A stretch of DNA of 64,000 bases from Homalodisca vitripennis (lineage: Eukaryota > Arthropoda > Insecta > Hemiptera > Cicadellidae), in NCBI RefSeq assembly GCF_021130785.1, contig NC_060213.1:95100501-95164500 (forward strand), read 5' to 3'. Below are positions 1 through 10,724 of this stretch, one piece after another (the first letter of the stretch is position 1; each line of letters starts with the position of its first letter). The position numbers and the translations under genes were made by a program. The notes under the pieces were generated by a model. That model ran no database searches. It saw nothing but the letters and a program-made list of their open reading frames with translations, and was not told the origin of the DNA.

Positions 1-5
1 GGGTT

Positions 6-166
6 TTACATAAAAGACATTTTTATTCATTCCACAATTGTTATTCATTTTAACAGAGCTTTCGCCGGTTAAGAAATCATCAGTAAAGCAACTGATTATG
101 CTTTAACCGGCTAAAGCATTTTTAAAGTAAATATAAATGTTGGAAGGAATAAAAATGTTTTTACAT
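6..166. repeat. Foldback (palindromic) repeat
   Basis: The two halves are inverted copies of each other. The outer arms are about 8-35 and 140-164, both reading as acatttttattcnttcca on one strand or the other. The inner arms are 58-85 and 91-119, both carrying a GCCGGTTAA core. The central loop is only about 5 bases. This is the shape of a foldback MITE or snapback repeat. No ORF is present, and the target duplication cannot be judged because the left end is at the window edge. Confidence 0.6.
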
Positions 167-172
167 TAATAC

Positions 173-1763
173 CTGGTGACTTCCATTAAGCATACAAAGC
201 ATAATATAAGAGATCCAGAACAAAAAGAAGGCGAACACGCCTGCCAACTCCTTCTTCCGTATTAAGGATACACTAAGGATAATCATCCTTATGTCTCCCC
301 TAGTCTACAGCTCCAAGTATGCATTTCGGTCCGCCTACATCACGGATTGCATATGTGTTCTATACTAGTGTTTTCATCTACGCTCATCACACATCCATAG
401 ACCAGTAACGTTTTTAAATAAATGCATGTTTATTTATTTAGCCTGATTTTTTATATTAAGATTTAAGGCAAAATTAAAGTCACCTTAATAACATACGTCA
501 AAAGGAGAAATAAGAAATTGCAATATAATAACGGCTATACAATTTTTCTCACGTGTAAAAAACACTAATTATGCAAAGAATAAATTTAATTCAAAGGTAT
601 AAATATGTGGGTAAACCTTGAATTATTAAAAAAAACAATGGTCTGCGTTAATATGTATGGTGCATACACAGAAATCACAATATGTTTAGATAATACGGCT
701 CTCAATGTACTAGAACAATCACGTAGATACACAATAATAAATCTCCAATGTAAGTCAATGTTTTTAACAAAGATCCCGGCACAACAATTAATAAGCCATT
801 TTGCTTAACATTATAAGCTACATAAAAACGAGAGCTATTATTCATGCCAATCCATGATGACTGCATACAAATTTAGAATTGATTTCCAATACGGTTACTA
901 TAAGTTTATTTATACATTGTAATAACACTATGTGCGACATACACGGCATTGAATTGTCTAAACTTAATGTTTAATGTGACAAAATTATTTGAAATATTTG
1001 AATGTTAATCTTTTCCTTCACTGCAAAGCGTACCCTCATTTGTTGCAATACTGACTAAATATATTTTTTATAAACTGTGTTATAGATGATTGCTTATGTA
1101 GAATAATTGTTGTATTAAAAAACAAATATATAGTAAATATCAACCTTCCATTTGGAGAGCATCACATAGTAATCCAACTCATTTATAGCATATAAAAAAG
1201 GTACAATAACCAACCTGGATGAAATAACCTGCAGTATGATAAGTTTTTTTATCCTCGAAACTAAAATCCTCGAAAAATTAGAGGAACTATACCTTTATTT
1301 TCTACATAAAAATAAGAGAGTACGTTTATATCTGTCCAGGTCATCACATAGAAATGCTTCATATACATTTCCGAAGTAAAATTAATAACTATGGTAGAAA
1401 TGGAGGGTGAAGTAAGGTCGTTTATATTTAATATTAGTTTTTACAAGTAAGTATCGATGTATATAGGGAAGGAGATACTAAAGTTTTTCACTCTTCATAT
1501 ATTGAGTCAGATTAAGTCAGGAGTTTTAAAATAGGAGAATCCATATTTAATATCAAAAGAGAAAAGAAATGTATTAAGAAACTGCTTCTGAACTAAAGAT
1601 GAAACATTTGTTTCAGGGGTCCCTTACACCTCAAAGATTTTCTCCTGGGAACTATCCATCAGGAATGTCTTAACTTTAAAGAGAGCAGCTCGTACCATGG
1701 CCTGTAATTAATATCGCATTATAAACTGGTTATGTCATAATTTTATATCCAATAACGAGGATA
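173..1763. other. AT-rich intergenic stretch, no gene seen
   Basis: Only short chance ORFs are present (longest about 67 codons) and none has a recognisable motif. I see no tRNA-like fold or strong repeat here. Confidence 0.6.
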
Positions 1764-1765
1764 TA

Positions 1766-2125
1766 CAGGGTGTAAAAAAAGTCCCGGGTCGGTTAAATAT
1801 TTTTCTACATATTTACAATACAGCTACAAAACCTTACACAAAGTTTCTGGACGTAAACATCTATTTTTTCACATATTCAGTGATCCGCTACTTCCTCAGG
1901 GGGGCGGCCCGCTAGGAGTCAGAATAAAATCTTTAATGTATGCATAGGTCGATATGCATATCAAATAAAAGGTCTTTATTAGTAGAGTACAGAGCCGCAA
2001 ACCCGACCTCAAACGGAGAACGGAGTCAAAAATGACAGCCGTTCAAAGATGGCTACAGTTTCCAACTTTGTTTAATGTAAAAAATACACTGATGAGCTTT
2101 TTGATTTTAACTTTACTAACCCAAA
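1766..2125 (+). repeat. Left terminal inverted repeat of the Tc1/mariner-type element
   Basis: It pairs with 3608-3967 over its whole length. It begins CAGGGTGT next to a TA dinucleotide and ends near ACTAACCCAAA. Confidence 0.85.
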
Positions 2126-2220
2126 CCTGATTACAATTAATAATTGTTTTTGTAGAATAATAAGTTTTATTATTTGCAATGATTTAGTCATTAGAAGATT
2201 ACTACTTACAGAGAGCTTTT

Positions 2221-3286
2221 TCACAACAGATGCTTGAAGTGGTCGCCTTCTGTTGTTTGACAGTGAGCTAATCGGTGATAATAGGCCTCCACAGCGTGTT
2301 GTAGTCCTGTTTCCTCACGTTCCAAACAACCACTTTCTTCTAAGATCCTGTTCCTCAATTCTTCCAAATCCCGTGGTTTTCTTTTATACACCCTGTCTTT
2401 AAGATAACCCCAGAAAAAGAAATCCAAAGGAGTTAAGTCAAGGGAACGAGCGGGCCATTCAATGGCACCTCTCCTTCCGATCCATCTTTGAGGGAACATA
2501 TCATTTAAGTAATCCCTTACAATATTTCTGTAGTGCGCGGGTGCTCCGTCTTGTTGAAACCAGATTTGAGCCAAGTTTTTACCAACAATATTTCGAAGAG
2601 CTGGTATTATACGGTTTCTGAGCATGTCAAGGTAGGAAACTCCGTCTAAAGTTCCGTTGATAAAAAACGGCCCCACAATTCTTCCACGTAATATGCCGGC
2701 CCAGACATTCAACTTTTGTGGGTGTTGCGTGTGACCTTCTATCATCGGGTGCTTATTACTATCAGTCCAGTTGTGTTTGTTTACATTGCCATTTATCATG
2801 AATGTAGCCTCGTCTGAAAATACAATTTCATTTAGAAGGATTTGATTTGTATCTAACTTGGTCATCATAATTTCACAAAACTCAAGACGCTGTCAAAATC
2901 TCTTCGTTTAGTTCTTGATGCAATGTCAATTTGTATGGCTTGAAACCATTTTTATGCAAAATGTTTTGAATAGAGGTTTTGGACATATCATGATTGCCTG
3001 CAGCCGATCTGAGCGTTTCATGAGGATTCTCAATGAATGACTGAAGAACTTCCACACTCGAATCCTGATCGGTTGCACTTGGTGGACGACCACTTCTAGG
3101 AAGATCAGAGACAGTTCCATGAGTTACAAAACGGTCTATTGTTCTCGTAACTGTTGATTTTGATATTGGGTTTCGGTTTGGACATGAGTCATTGAATAGG
3201 TGTTAAACTTCACTGTGAGACCGTGTTAAATCCCCCCAACCACGCATCATTAATATGGTAACTCTCTCACGTTCACTAAGTGCCAT
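2221..3286 (-). pseudogene. Broken Tc1/mariner-type DDE transposase
   Basis: The reading frame begins with an ATG at 3286 and carries an N-terminal helix-turn-helix region (ISKSTVTRTIDRF) and a GRPPS linker, typical of these transposases. A TAA stop at 3205-3203 interrupts it after 27 codons, and a frameshift near 2880-2900 separates the N-terminal part from the catalytic part. The catalytic part is open from 2868 to 2221 (215 residues). It shows D19 in FSDEATF, D107 in QQDGAPAHY and D144 in the position of the usual SPDLTP motif, here SLDLTP. By my count 36 residues separate the second and third Asp, so a DD36D-like spacing. The enzyme would cut and paste the element at TA sites. With a stop and a frameshift this copy cannot make a full protein. 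Confidence 0.88.
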
Positions 3287-3607
3287 AACAAAGACAACAT
3301 AAAACTAAGTTTAAACAAATTAAGAGTAAAAAACTGTTATGGTCTGTCTTTACTAACGAGTAGAATGCCACTAATAACGTCTAACTATAGCAAGAATGGT
3401 TACTGCCTGCGGGAATACCCCTCAGAAATAATGAAACTTATTATTATACAACAACAATTAATTATTAAACATTTAACAGCTGTTCTAGGCTAGAATAATA
3501 TTAGCAAGAACAGTGCTGCCACCAGCTACAAATTTCAAGTCTAACTCATTATTGGTAAAAAATGGACATGAGGTGTTTCTCAAATGACTGATTCAATTGT
3601 AAACAGT

Positions 3608-3967
3608 TTTGGGTTAGTAAAATTAAAATCAAAAAGCTCATTAGTGTATTTTTTACATTAAACTAAGTTGGAAACTGTAGCCATCTTTGAACGGCTGTCA
3701 TTTTTGACTTGATTATCCGTTTGAGGTCGGGTTTGCGACTATGTACTCTACTAATAAAGACCTTTTATTTGATATGCATATCGACCTATGCTTACATTTA
3801 AGATATTCTTCTGACTCCTAGCGGGCCGCCCCCCTGAGGAAGTAGCGGATCACTGAATATGTTATATAGTAGATTTTTATGTCCAGTAACTTTGTGTAAG
3901 GTTTTGTAGCTGTATTTTAAATATTAGGAAAAATATTTAACCGACCCGGGACTTTTTGGACACCCTG
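3608..3967 (-). repeat. Right terminal inverted repeat of the Tc1/mariner-type element
   Basis: It is the inverted partner of 1766-2125. It ends ACACCCTG followed by TA. Several small substitutions and indels separate it from the left arm. Confidence 0.85.
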
Positions 3968-3969
3968 TA

Positions 3970-6900
3970 GAATAACTTGCATATAAATACAAATCACAAC
4001 GCAAAAATTGTACATATAGAAAACTATAGTATATAGTAAAACTGTATTTTATGTGAGGTTATTTTCTGACATATTGTTATGATGTAGTAGCTGTACCTAC
4101 AATGTATTAAAAATGTAAGCTTTTATTATAATGATAAGTCCTAAATAATTTTATGATTTGTATTTTAAAAAGATTTTTGCTGCAACTATTACGCTACTAC
4201 ACATAAGCTCTATAGCGTATTGAATTAACTTTACTCCATATTGTAAGATAACCCACAAAAAATATTTTAAAATTAATATAGATATGTCCTTATGAAGATT
4301 TAAATTGAAGTAATATACTCAATAAGACTTCGGTATAGATTAAAATATTGCTTTCACTCAAAATACAATACGTCAAGACCGGAGGTAATTTCTTTAAGAG
4401 ATGTTCTGCTGTTATAGTGACAGATAGATACACAATCAGACAGGCAGATGAAAAAATTATTTTCATTGTAATAACTGAGCGATAAGTTACAATAACGCTC
4501 AGTTAAAATCATAGAACTCGTAATTGTATATTTAAAATTATAGTTTCCCACGTCATTTAAAGTCTAATGTATGAAATCCTTCCTAATATGTTTTCAATAG
4601 TTTTGTTAAATATGTTACTACGTAAAATGTCAAAATTTCATATGATTGTAATAAGTGTATTTACCATTTTTTACATATTCTCGTTGTTGTCTTGGGATGA
4701 ACTTTGCTTAAAAATTTCAAAAAATTTAATTTGTGTATGTTTGTAATTTTTAATTTATTTCTATTTACCCAATTTTTACAAATATATTGTGTCTGATATG
4801 TTCTCCTTGCCATTTTCGATATCAACAAATGTAAAACTACTCGCTAACTCTTATCCAAATCCAATCGAGTGACGTGCACCCCCATTGTGTCTAATACATA
4901 CAAGTACGTGGGTCAGTTCGTTCCAGAAACGTGATGCGAACAGTAAGAGGGACAAAAAATGAAACTTTTCGAATTTCTCTAGTGATTTTCTTAAATAAAA
5001 AATGTTAAATATGACAAATTCATGTAATATATGTAAAACTGATTAAAGTTTGGCTAAATTTTTTTTCTTTATATTGATTGCAGATTAATTAAGATTTTAT
5101 AATTATTTTCATAAGATGCCATAAAGGAATATGAATTTAAATTAAAAATATTTGTTCTGCTAAAGCAAGATTACACCTTACTAATGTCACTCAGTCTTTG
5201 CCAGTATTTTTTGGAGTGAAAATTATTCCTTTAAGAAGTTTAGTTCATTTAATAAATTGTAAATTTAATATTTTCTTTTGTAAAATACTATACACATATT
5301 TAAGATTATAAGCTAGTAGCCAAAAGGTCGCAATTGTAATAAACTTGAACTTTATTTTATTCATTGTACAGTTTAATACAAATACCTATCTCTTTAAATT
5401 TATGTACCCAGGGGAATACCCCAATATATAATTGTTATGCAATATTTAAGCCCCGCAATAGAGTATTTATCAGAGAATTAGCTACAATCATAATACAAAT
5501 AATAGTAACAGTGCACTATCACTTTAAAAGGTCTGACATTGCAGTCGCCATGACTCATACCGAAGTTACCGGACACTTTATTTTAACCAGACAGTTATAT
5601 TTAGAAAAAGGAATGCAATTATAACAGGATATTGGACATACACTATTACTTTTTGTTACAAAATTTGAACAATATCTAGAAAAGTAATTTAGCCTTTAAT
5701 TACATAACAAATTGAAATCAAGAGATAGTTTTATGCTATGAATTTAAGAATAAAAACTTTCACCTGAAAGCATATATTTCCTTTTCCTCCTAATGTTGTT
5801 ATTCAGTTTGTCTCTATCAGATTTCCAGCCCCATCGATGCGGTTTGTGTCGATATTATTTTTTGTCAGTCTTTTCAGTAAATGCCCACATAGCGCAGTAA
5901 ATGCCCATATAGCGGAGCTTTATGGTAAGGCCTCTTCTGGCCACCAAATGACTACCCTAAAGACTATGCTAGAGTGTTTTTTTGCACTCATTATTCAGTT
6001 GTTAATTTTGACTCTGGGAAGTTCATCACCTCTCATTATTTTTCTTTGCTTAGTCTTTGGTGTAAAATTATGTGACACCATAAAGGGGTTAAAACTGAAT
6101 GAAAATCATACAGATTATGGAATCATTTAGTTTATAGTAACGTAACGATTAGTTATAAATCTAATTTCAATTTAATTAAAAAAAGATCATAACGTAAATC
6201 TGTTCTGTATATCCAGTTTGATTACTTATAACTTCTTTAAATTTCAGAAAATATTAACCAATATTACCAATAAAAGTCTACTTTTTCACAAAACCTATTC
6301 AACAATAGATACGTCCAATTCTACAGTCTCAAAAACAATGGAAATTAGGCATTTTACCTCAATCGTATTGCGTAGTAGGTAAAATTTTCATAGTTAAACT
6401 GAAATTCCTCTTGATATATTAAAGGCATTGATATAAAATTTTCCAAAAATTACAACTCATAAGGGTAATTGGCTTTTAATACTTTCTTACGATTTGATAT
6501 TTTAATTTTCATGAGAACGGGTTATAAAAATTGTTAATATATTGTTTTAAACTGCAAAATAGTAAGAGCTTTAAAATTTATTTGAAAATGAAAAGCAGAA
6601 TATTGTACCTACGTTTCACAGTGAAACTATCTGAGTAAGTGGAGTGCACTAAGTGTTGCAGGTACAAAAGTCCACTTAGGGAGATAAATGTGAACACCTC
6701 TAACAAAACCATCATGTTAACCAGAAAAAAATATTGCTCCAAGTGATAACTTGATAAAAAGATTTATAATATCCTTGTTGCTTTTTACATAGAAAAAAGA
6801 AAAAAAAAAACTTTATATCAGTTTAAGTATAATAGTTTTATTTTCTTACTGAAGTTTAAAATTAACAACATTTAGTTTCGTTTGTTAAAAATAACGGGTT

Positions 6901-7339
6901 TGGTCTTAATTTACTAAGCAAAACTATGTCTTAGAGAAAAATAATTAAAATTTTAGGAGATTACGAAATAATTATTTAAATAAGAAGACATTCCCAATTT
7001 GTTTTTGAAATTCTCTCTAACTACTTTTCATTGACGAAATAACATAGTATTTCAGACATAGAATTGACTGTTAACTTGTCAGAAACTTAAAAAAAGTGTT
7101 GAAAAGTAGTATGTAACATATTGACATTGAGTCAACGATATAATTAAACTTGCGTTTAATTGTAACATAAGACAATGTTACACCTGATTGGAATGGAGAA
7201 CGTGCAAGTTTAGCTGCAATTTATATTACGCAGTTGTAATGTTAAACTTCAGAACGAAATAAAATTATCAATTGTACGAAAGAAATTATTATCGGCATTA
7301 ATTTTGTACTTCGTATGTAACTAATACAATCAAAGCTAT
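3970..7339. other. AT-rich intergenic stretch with one small tandem duplication
   Basis: No gene is recognised. A 97-codon ORF at 5837-6130 has hydrophobic segments but no motif I know, and it overlaps a perfectly placed 20-bp tandem duplication, so I do not call it a gene. The remainder is low-complexity AT-rich DNA. Confidence 0.5.
5875..5914. repeat. 20-bp tandem duplication
   Basis: The unit CAGTAAATGCCCACATAGCG (5875-5894) is followed directly by a second copy at 5895-5914 that differs at one base. It lies in a slightly more GC-rich patch than its surroundings. Confidence 0.8.
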
Positions 7340-10028
7340 ACATAGATGAGTGGATATTTTTTCAAGACAGTGAGATAATATTTATAAATGTACAGCCTTC
7401 TAGATTAATACTTAAGTGGCTTCTGTGATAATTAAGAAATCTTAATGAACCGTTTGTATATTTTATCTCTATATAAATCTTGAAAAATTGACTATTTATT
7501 TTAATTAACTAGGGGCAATTCTGGTGCAATTGTCATTCTATACGATTAAGAAATCTAGGAATGCAGTTCCTGTATTGCTTTGATTTACACGTAGATCCTC
7601 AATTTAAGTTACACTCAATCGTTTATATAAGTTGTACCAGCGCTCATAATTTAATAATTCTCAAATAATAAAATTAATTTATTGCATTCAGACATTTAGT
7701 CATGAATTAATTTGTAATGTCTCTTTGCAGAGTCTCTTTTGAAAGTTTTTACAACTAACGTCCTTTTTAAACTATATAAGAAAGTTTAAATTATAATTAC
7801 CTTAAAATTTTTAATTACTTTCAAAATCGTGAAGGCTGCATATAGTTTACGAATAATATGGATATAATGACGTAATTAATTATATCCTTTCCCATACTCT
7901 CCATAAGTGCTTTCACTTTCATATGTATAACCAAGTTCTCTAGTTTTATTCATATATACCGGGTGAGTATTTTAAAGTGATCCAATAGATAACTTTTTAA
8001 TTACACGACTTAGCACCACACTTTAAATTTGGAACTTGCTCAATTTTAAATTTCACTCATGAGTACACTTTCAGATTTTTTGAAGATGGCCGCTATGTTT
8101 GTTTTTCGATTCTACTCTAAACAATAAGACATTTTTGCTATTGAGAGTTTTTCAATATCTCTATTGGTTCAGGAGCCAAGTTTTCATCAGTGGCATGAAC
8201 TCTTAAAGCACGTTTCAATCGCACAATCTTCAAAAAATGTTAAAGTGTATTCCTGAGTGAAACTTAAAATTGAGCAAGTTCCAAATTTAAAGTGTGGTGC
8301 TAAGTCATGTAATTAAAAATTTCGCTATTGGATCACTTTAAAACACTCACCCGGTATACCTTAAAATAAAAGGGAAAATTAATGTTACAGATAGTCTCAG
8401 AATTTGTGTGAAAATTTGGCTTAAAATATTGTAAGACATTTCCTGGAAACATAATTTAAATTGTTAAAAACTCATTATAATATTTTTAAATGTTTACTTT
8501 TATCAACATTACGGAACAGTATTTTCTTATAAAACATAAGTATACGATGAAATAAACTTTACCTTAGAGAACTGTCTACACAAATGTCGTTTGTGTATTA
8601 ATAACTGTATTATTAATGTAGAACGTAGAATTTTAATACGAACTGAAAGGATTTTTTAACTATGTAAGTGCCACATCAGTTATAAATTAGCAGAGGATTA
8701 CAAAGCATACGTAGATAAAGGTTTGTAGTGATCGTACAATGAAGATAACTTCGTAGATCTTTCAGAACTATCAAGGCAACAGTAACGTGATAGCGAAATA
8801 GAACAAGAACAACACGGTCCCATTATTCCTGGCTCACAGATAATAATAAATCTGGAAGAACAATTTATTAGACTGTCTGAACTATATCAGATATATGGCC
8901 TAATACCATAAGGATAAGATAACTGTCATAATTTGATGAATAATATTGGAAAAAACTAATTTTAAACAGTAAATTTGGCCAGATCTATCCATTGCAAAAC
9001 TTTTAGCCTATTAAATTTTTATCGTATTTTACTTACTTTTCATCCGTTATCATACAATTCTGCTAAGATTAACAAAAAAATAGTAAATTTTAACCTAATG
9101 ATAACTCGTGTCGAATGCATAAAATATGACAACAGCAAAACCGCTGAAATAGAATTTATGTTCTATGTTTCCTTGCCATAATTTTACAAAAAAAAACGAC
9201 TAGATATTTATTTTATAACAAAAATATACGTAGCATCTTACAGAGAGAAATTCTTATTAATGACACTTTTTACTGATACTTGTTCTACAAGACGTGTGTT
9301 CTATGGATTGATTGTTATTAAAAGAAGCTATTAGCACACAATAAATTTCATCAAATAAAAGAATAGAAAATAGTGATTGTAAGTATAATTTAATGAGATA
9401 GTATATAAATAAATATATTAGAAATAATATTAAAATTCATCACAAAATTATTATGTAATTGTTAATCAATTTCCTACATTAATACCCGGACAGCTAGGCA
9501 CTGTATCCCAAAGTACATCACAGTTTAATTAGTGCGCATCGCGTAATTAGTCCCGTGTGTTTGACTTGTCTTGCACGTGTACACATCCGATCATATTACA
9601 AGTGTATTTACATTGCCTACCCATTTTATGAGATTAAATTATTTTATATTGCATTGCAAAAATATTACAATAGAATGGAACTCTAAGAATTTGTCATTGA
9701 AGCCTATACCTAGAGTGCCTGATAAAGTGTATTTCTATCTGTCTATGTGTTTGACTGTCTACACGAAAATCAACCGACATTAAACGTTACACAGCTTCAT
9801 ATTTATGTAAATATCACTGAATTTGAGAATTGTGATGATGCATGATGTAAAACATAATAAATGGCTTGTTGTTAACGGATATTTTTACATTAGTCCTGTA
9901 AGTAACATTATTAGTAACTACTAAATAAAATTAACATAATAAATAAATGTGTCAACATAATGAGTACACTTGCAATTTTACCCTGTGACGTATTAACATA
10001 TGTAGTCAAAATAATTTTACTACTTTAA
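7340..10028 (+). repeat. Dispersed repeat R, copy A, left part (interrupted by a MITE)
   Basis: Blocks in this stretch recur in the same order elsewhere in the window. The block at 7350-7390 (AGACAGTGAGATA...) matches 35230-35265. The block at 9505-9620 (TTAATTAGTGCG...GTGTGTTTGACTTG) matches 36200-36300 and 47640-47745. The block at 9830-9960 matches 36550-36690. The copy continues beyond the piggyBac insertion at 13766. No coding sequence is visible. The family's identity is unknown to me; it could be a large non-autonomous element or an old duplication. Confidence 0.6.
7959..8354. mobile_element. 396-bp MITE with 129-bp terminal inverted repeats
   Basis: The element begins CCGGGTGAGTATTTTAAAG and ends with the inverted counterpart CTCACCCGG. 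The arms are 7959-8087 and 8226-8354, roughly 90% alike by eye. It is flanked by TA (7957-7958 and 8355-8356) or possibly TATA, which fits a Tc1/mariner-type non-autonomous element. There is no ORF. It sits inside dispersed repeat R. Confidence 0.85.
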
Positions 10029-10724
10029 CCCTGGATCTGGCAGTTCAAATTCCTATAATGGCAGGCACTATTTTGCTAGTAGTGCACACCTTCATTCAAA
10101 CCTATGTAGAATGTTTATTTTTGAAGTAAAGTATACACTATTATATATTTTCTTTTTCAGTATGAAACCAGAAACATGTATATGCAGTTGGAGTAATTGT
10201 TTAATTTCTATTTAGTACTTTTTTTCATTATAAGTAAAAAAAAAAAAAAAAAATCCAAAAGTAAAGCCTCATAAAAAATATTAATAATTTTTTTATCACT
10301 TTTCAAGATATACAAAATTTTCTAAGAAAGGTTCTTTATGCAAAACATTAAAAAATTACACTTTCCCAAAAGAGTTTACATTATTTTTGGTAAATTGTGA
10401 ATCGTTGTATTTTTACAAAAAATTACATAATCACATTCCAACATTTTTAGATATTTTCTGTATGCTTACTATATTTTTAGACATTCTCTATGTTGTAGAG
10501 CATAAAATTTTAGAACAGAAAAATATATTATTTAGCTTATTTTCTATGTGTATATGTAAAAAATTTTGTTGTAAATTCTGAGAATTGTTTTTTTCCAGGA
10601 AATAAAAGTTGATAAAAAAACACACAATATACTGACAGAAAATGCTTCAAATGAAGTAAAATTTATTGTAATAATAAAAAATATGTACATATAAATAAAT
10701 CCATGGCATTTTTAATCCAAAAAA

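Larger units (their letters stand above)
1766..3967 (-). mobile_element. Tc1/mariner-superfamily DNA transposon with 360-bp terminal inverted repeats
   Basis: The element starts CAGGGTGT and ends ACACCCTG and is flanked by TA on both sides (1764-1765 and 3968-3969), the expected target duplication of the superfamily. The inverted repeats are unusually long, 1766-2125 and 3608-3967, 360 bp each and roughly 90% alike by eye. They include a shared GC-rich block around GGGGGGCGGCCCGCTAGGAG. Between them lies a decayed transposase on the minus strand. Total length is 2202 bp. The divergence between the two arms says this is not a recent insertion. It is probably inactive but its ends could still be recognised by a related transposase. 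Confidence 0.9.

Noticed and set aside
5837..6130. Small secreted or membrane protein of 97 codons
   Set aside because: Hydrophobic stretches are common in AT-rich frames, there is an internal 20-bp DNA duplication, and no motif or neighbour supports a gene.
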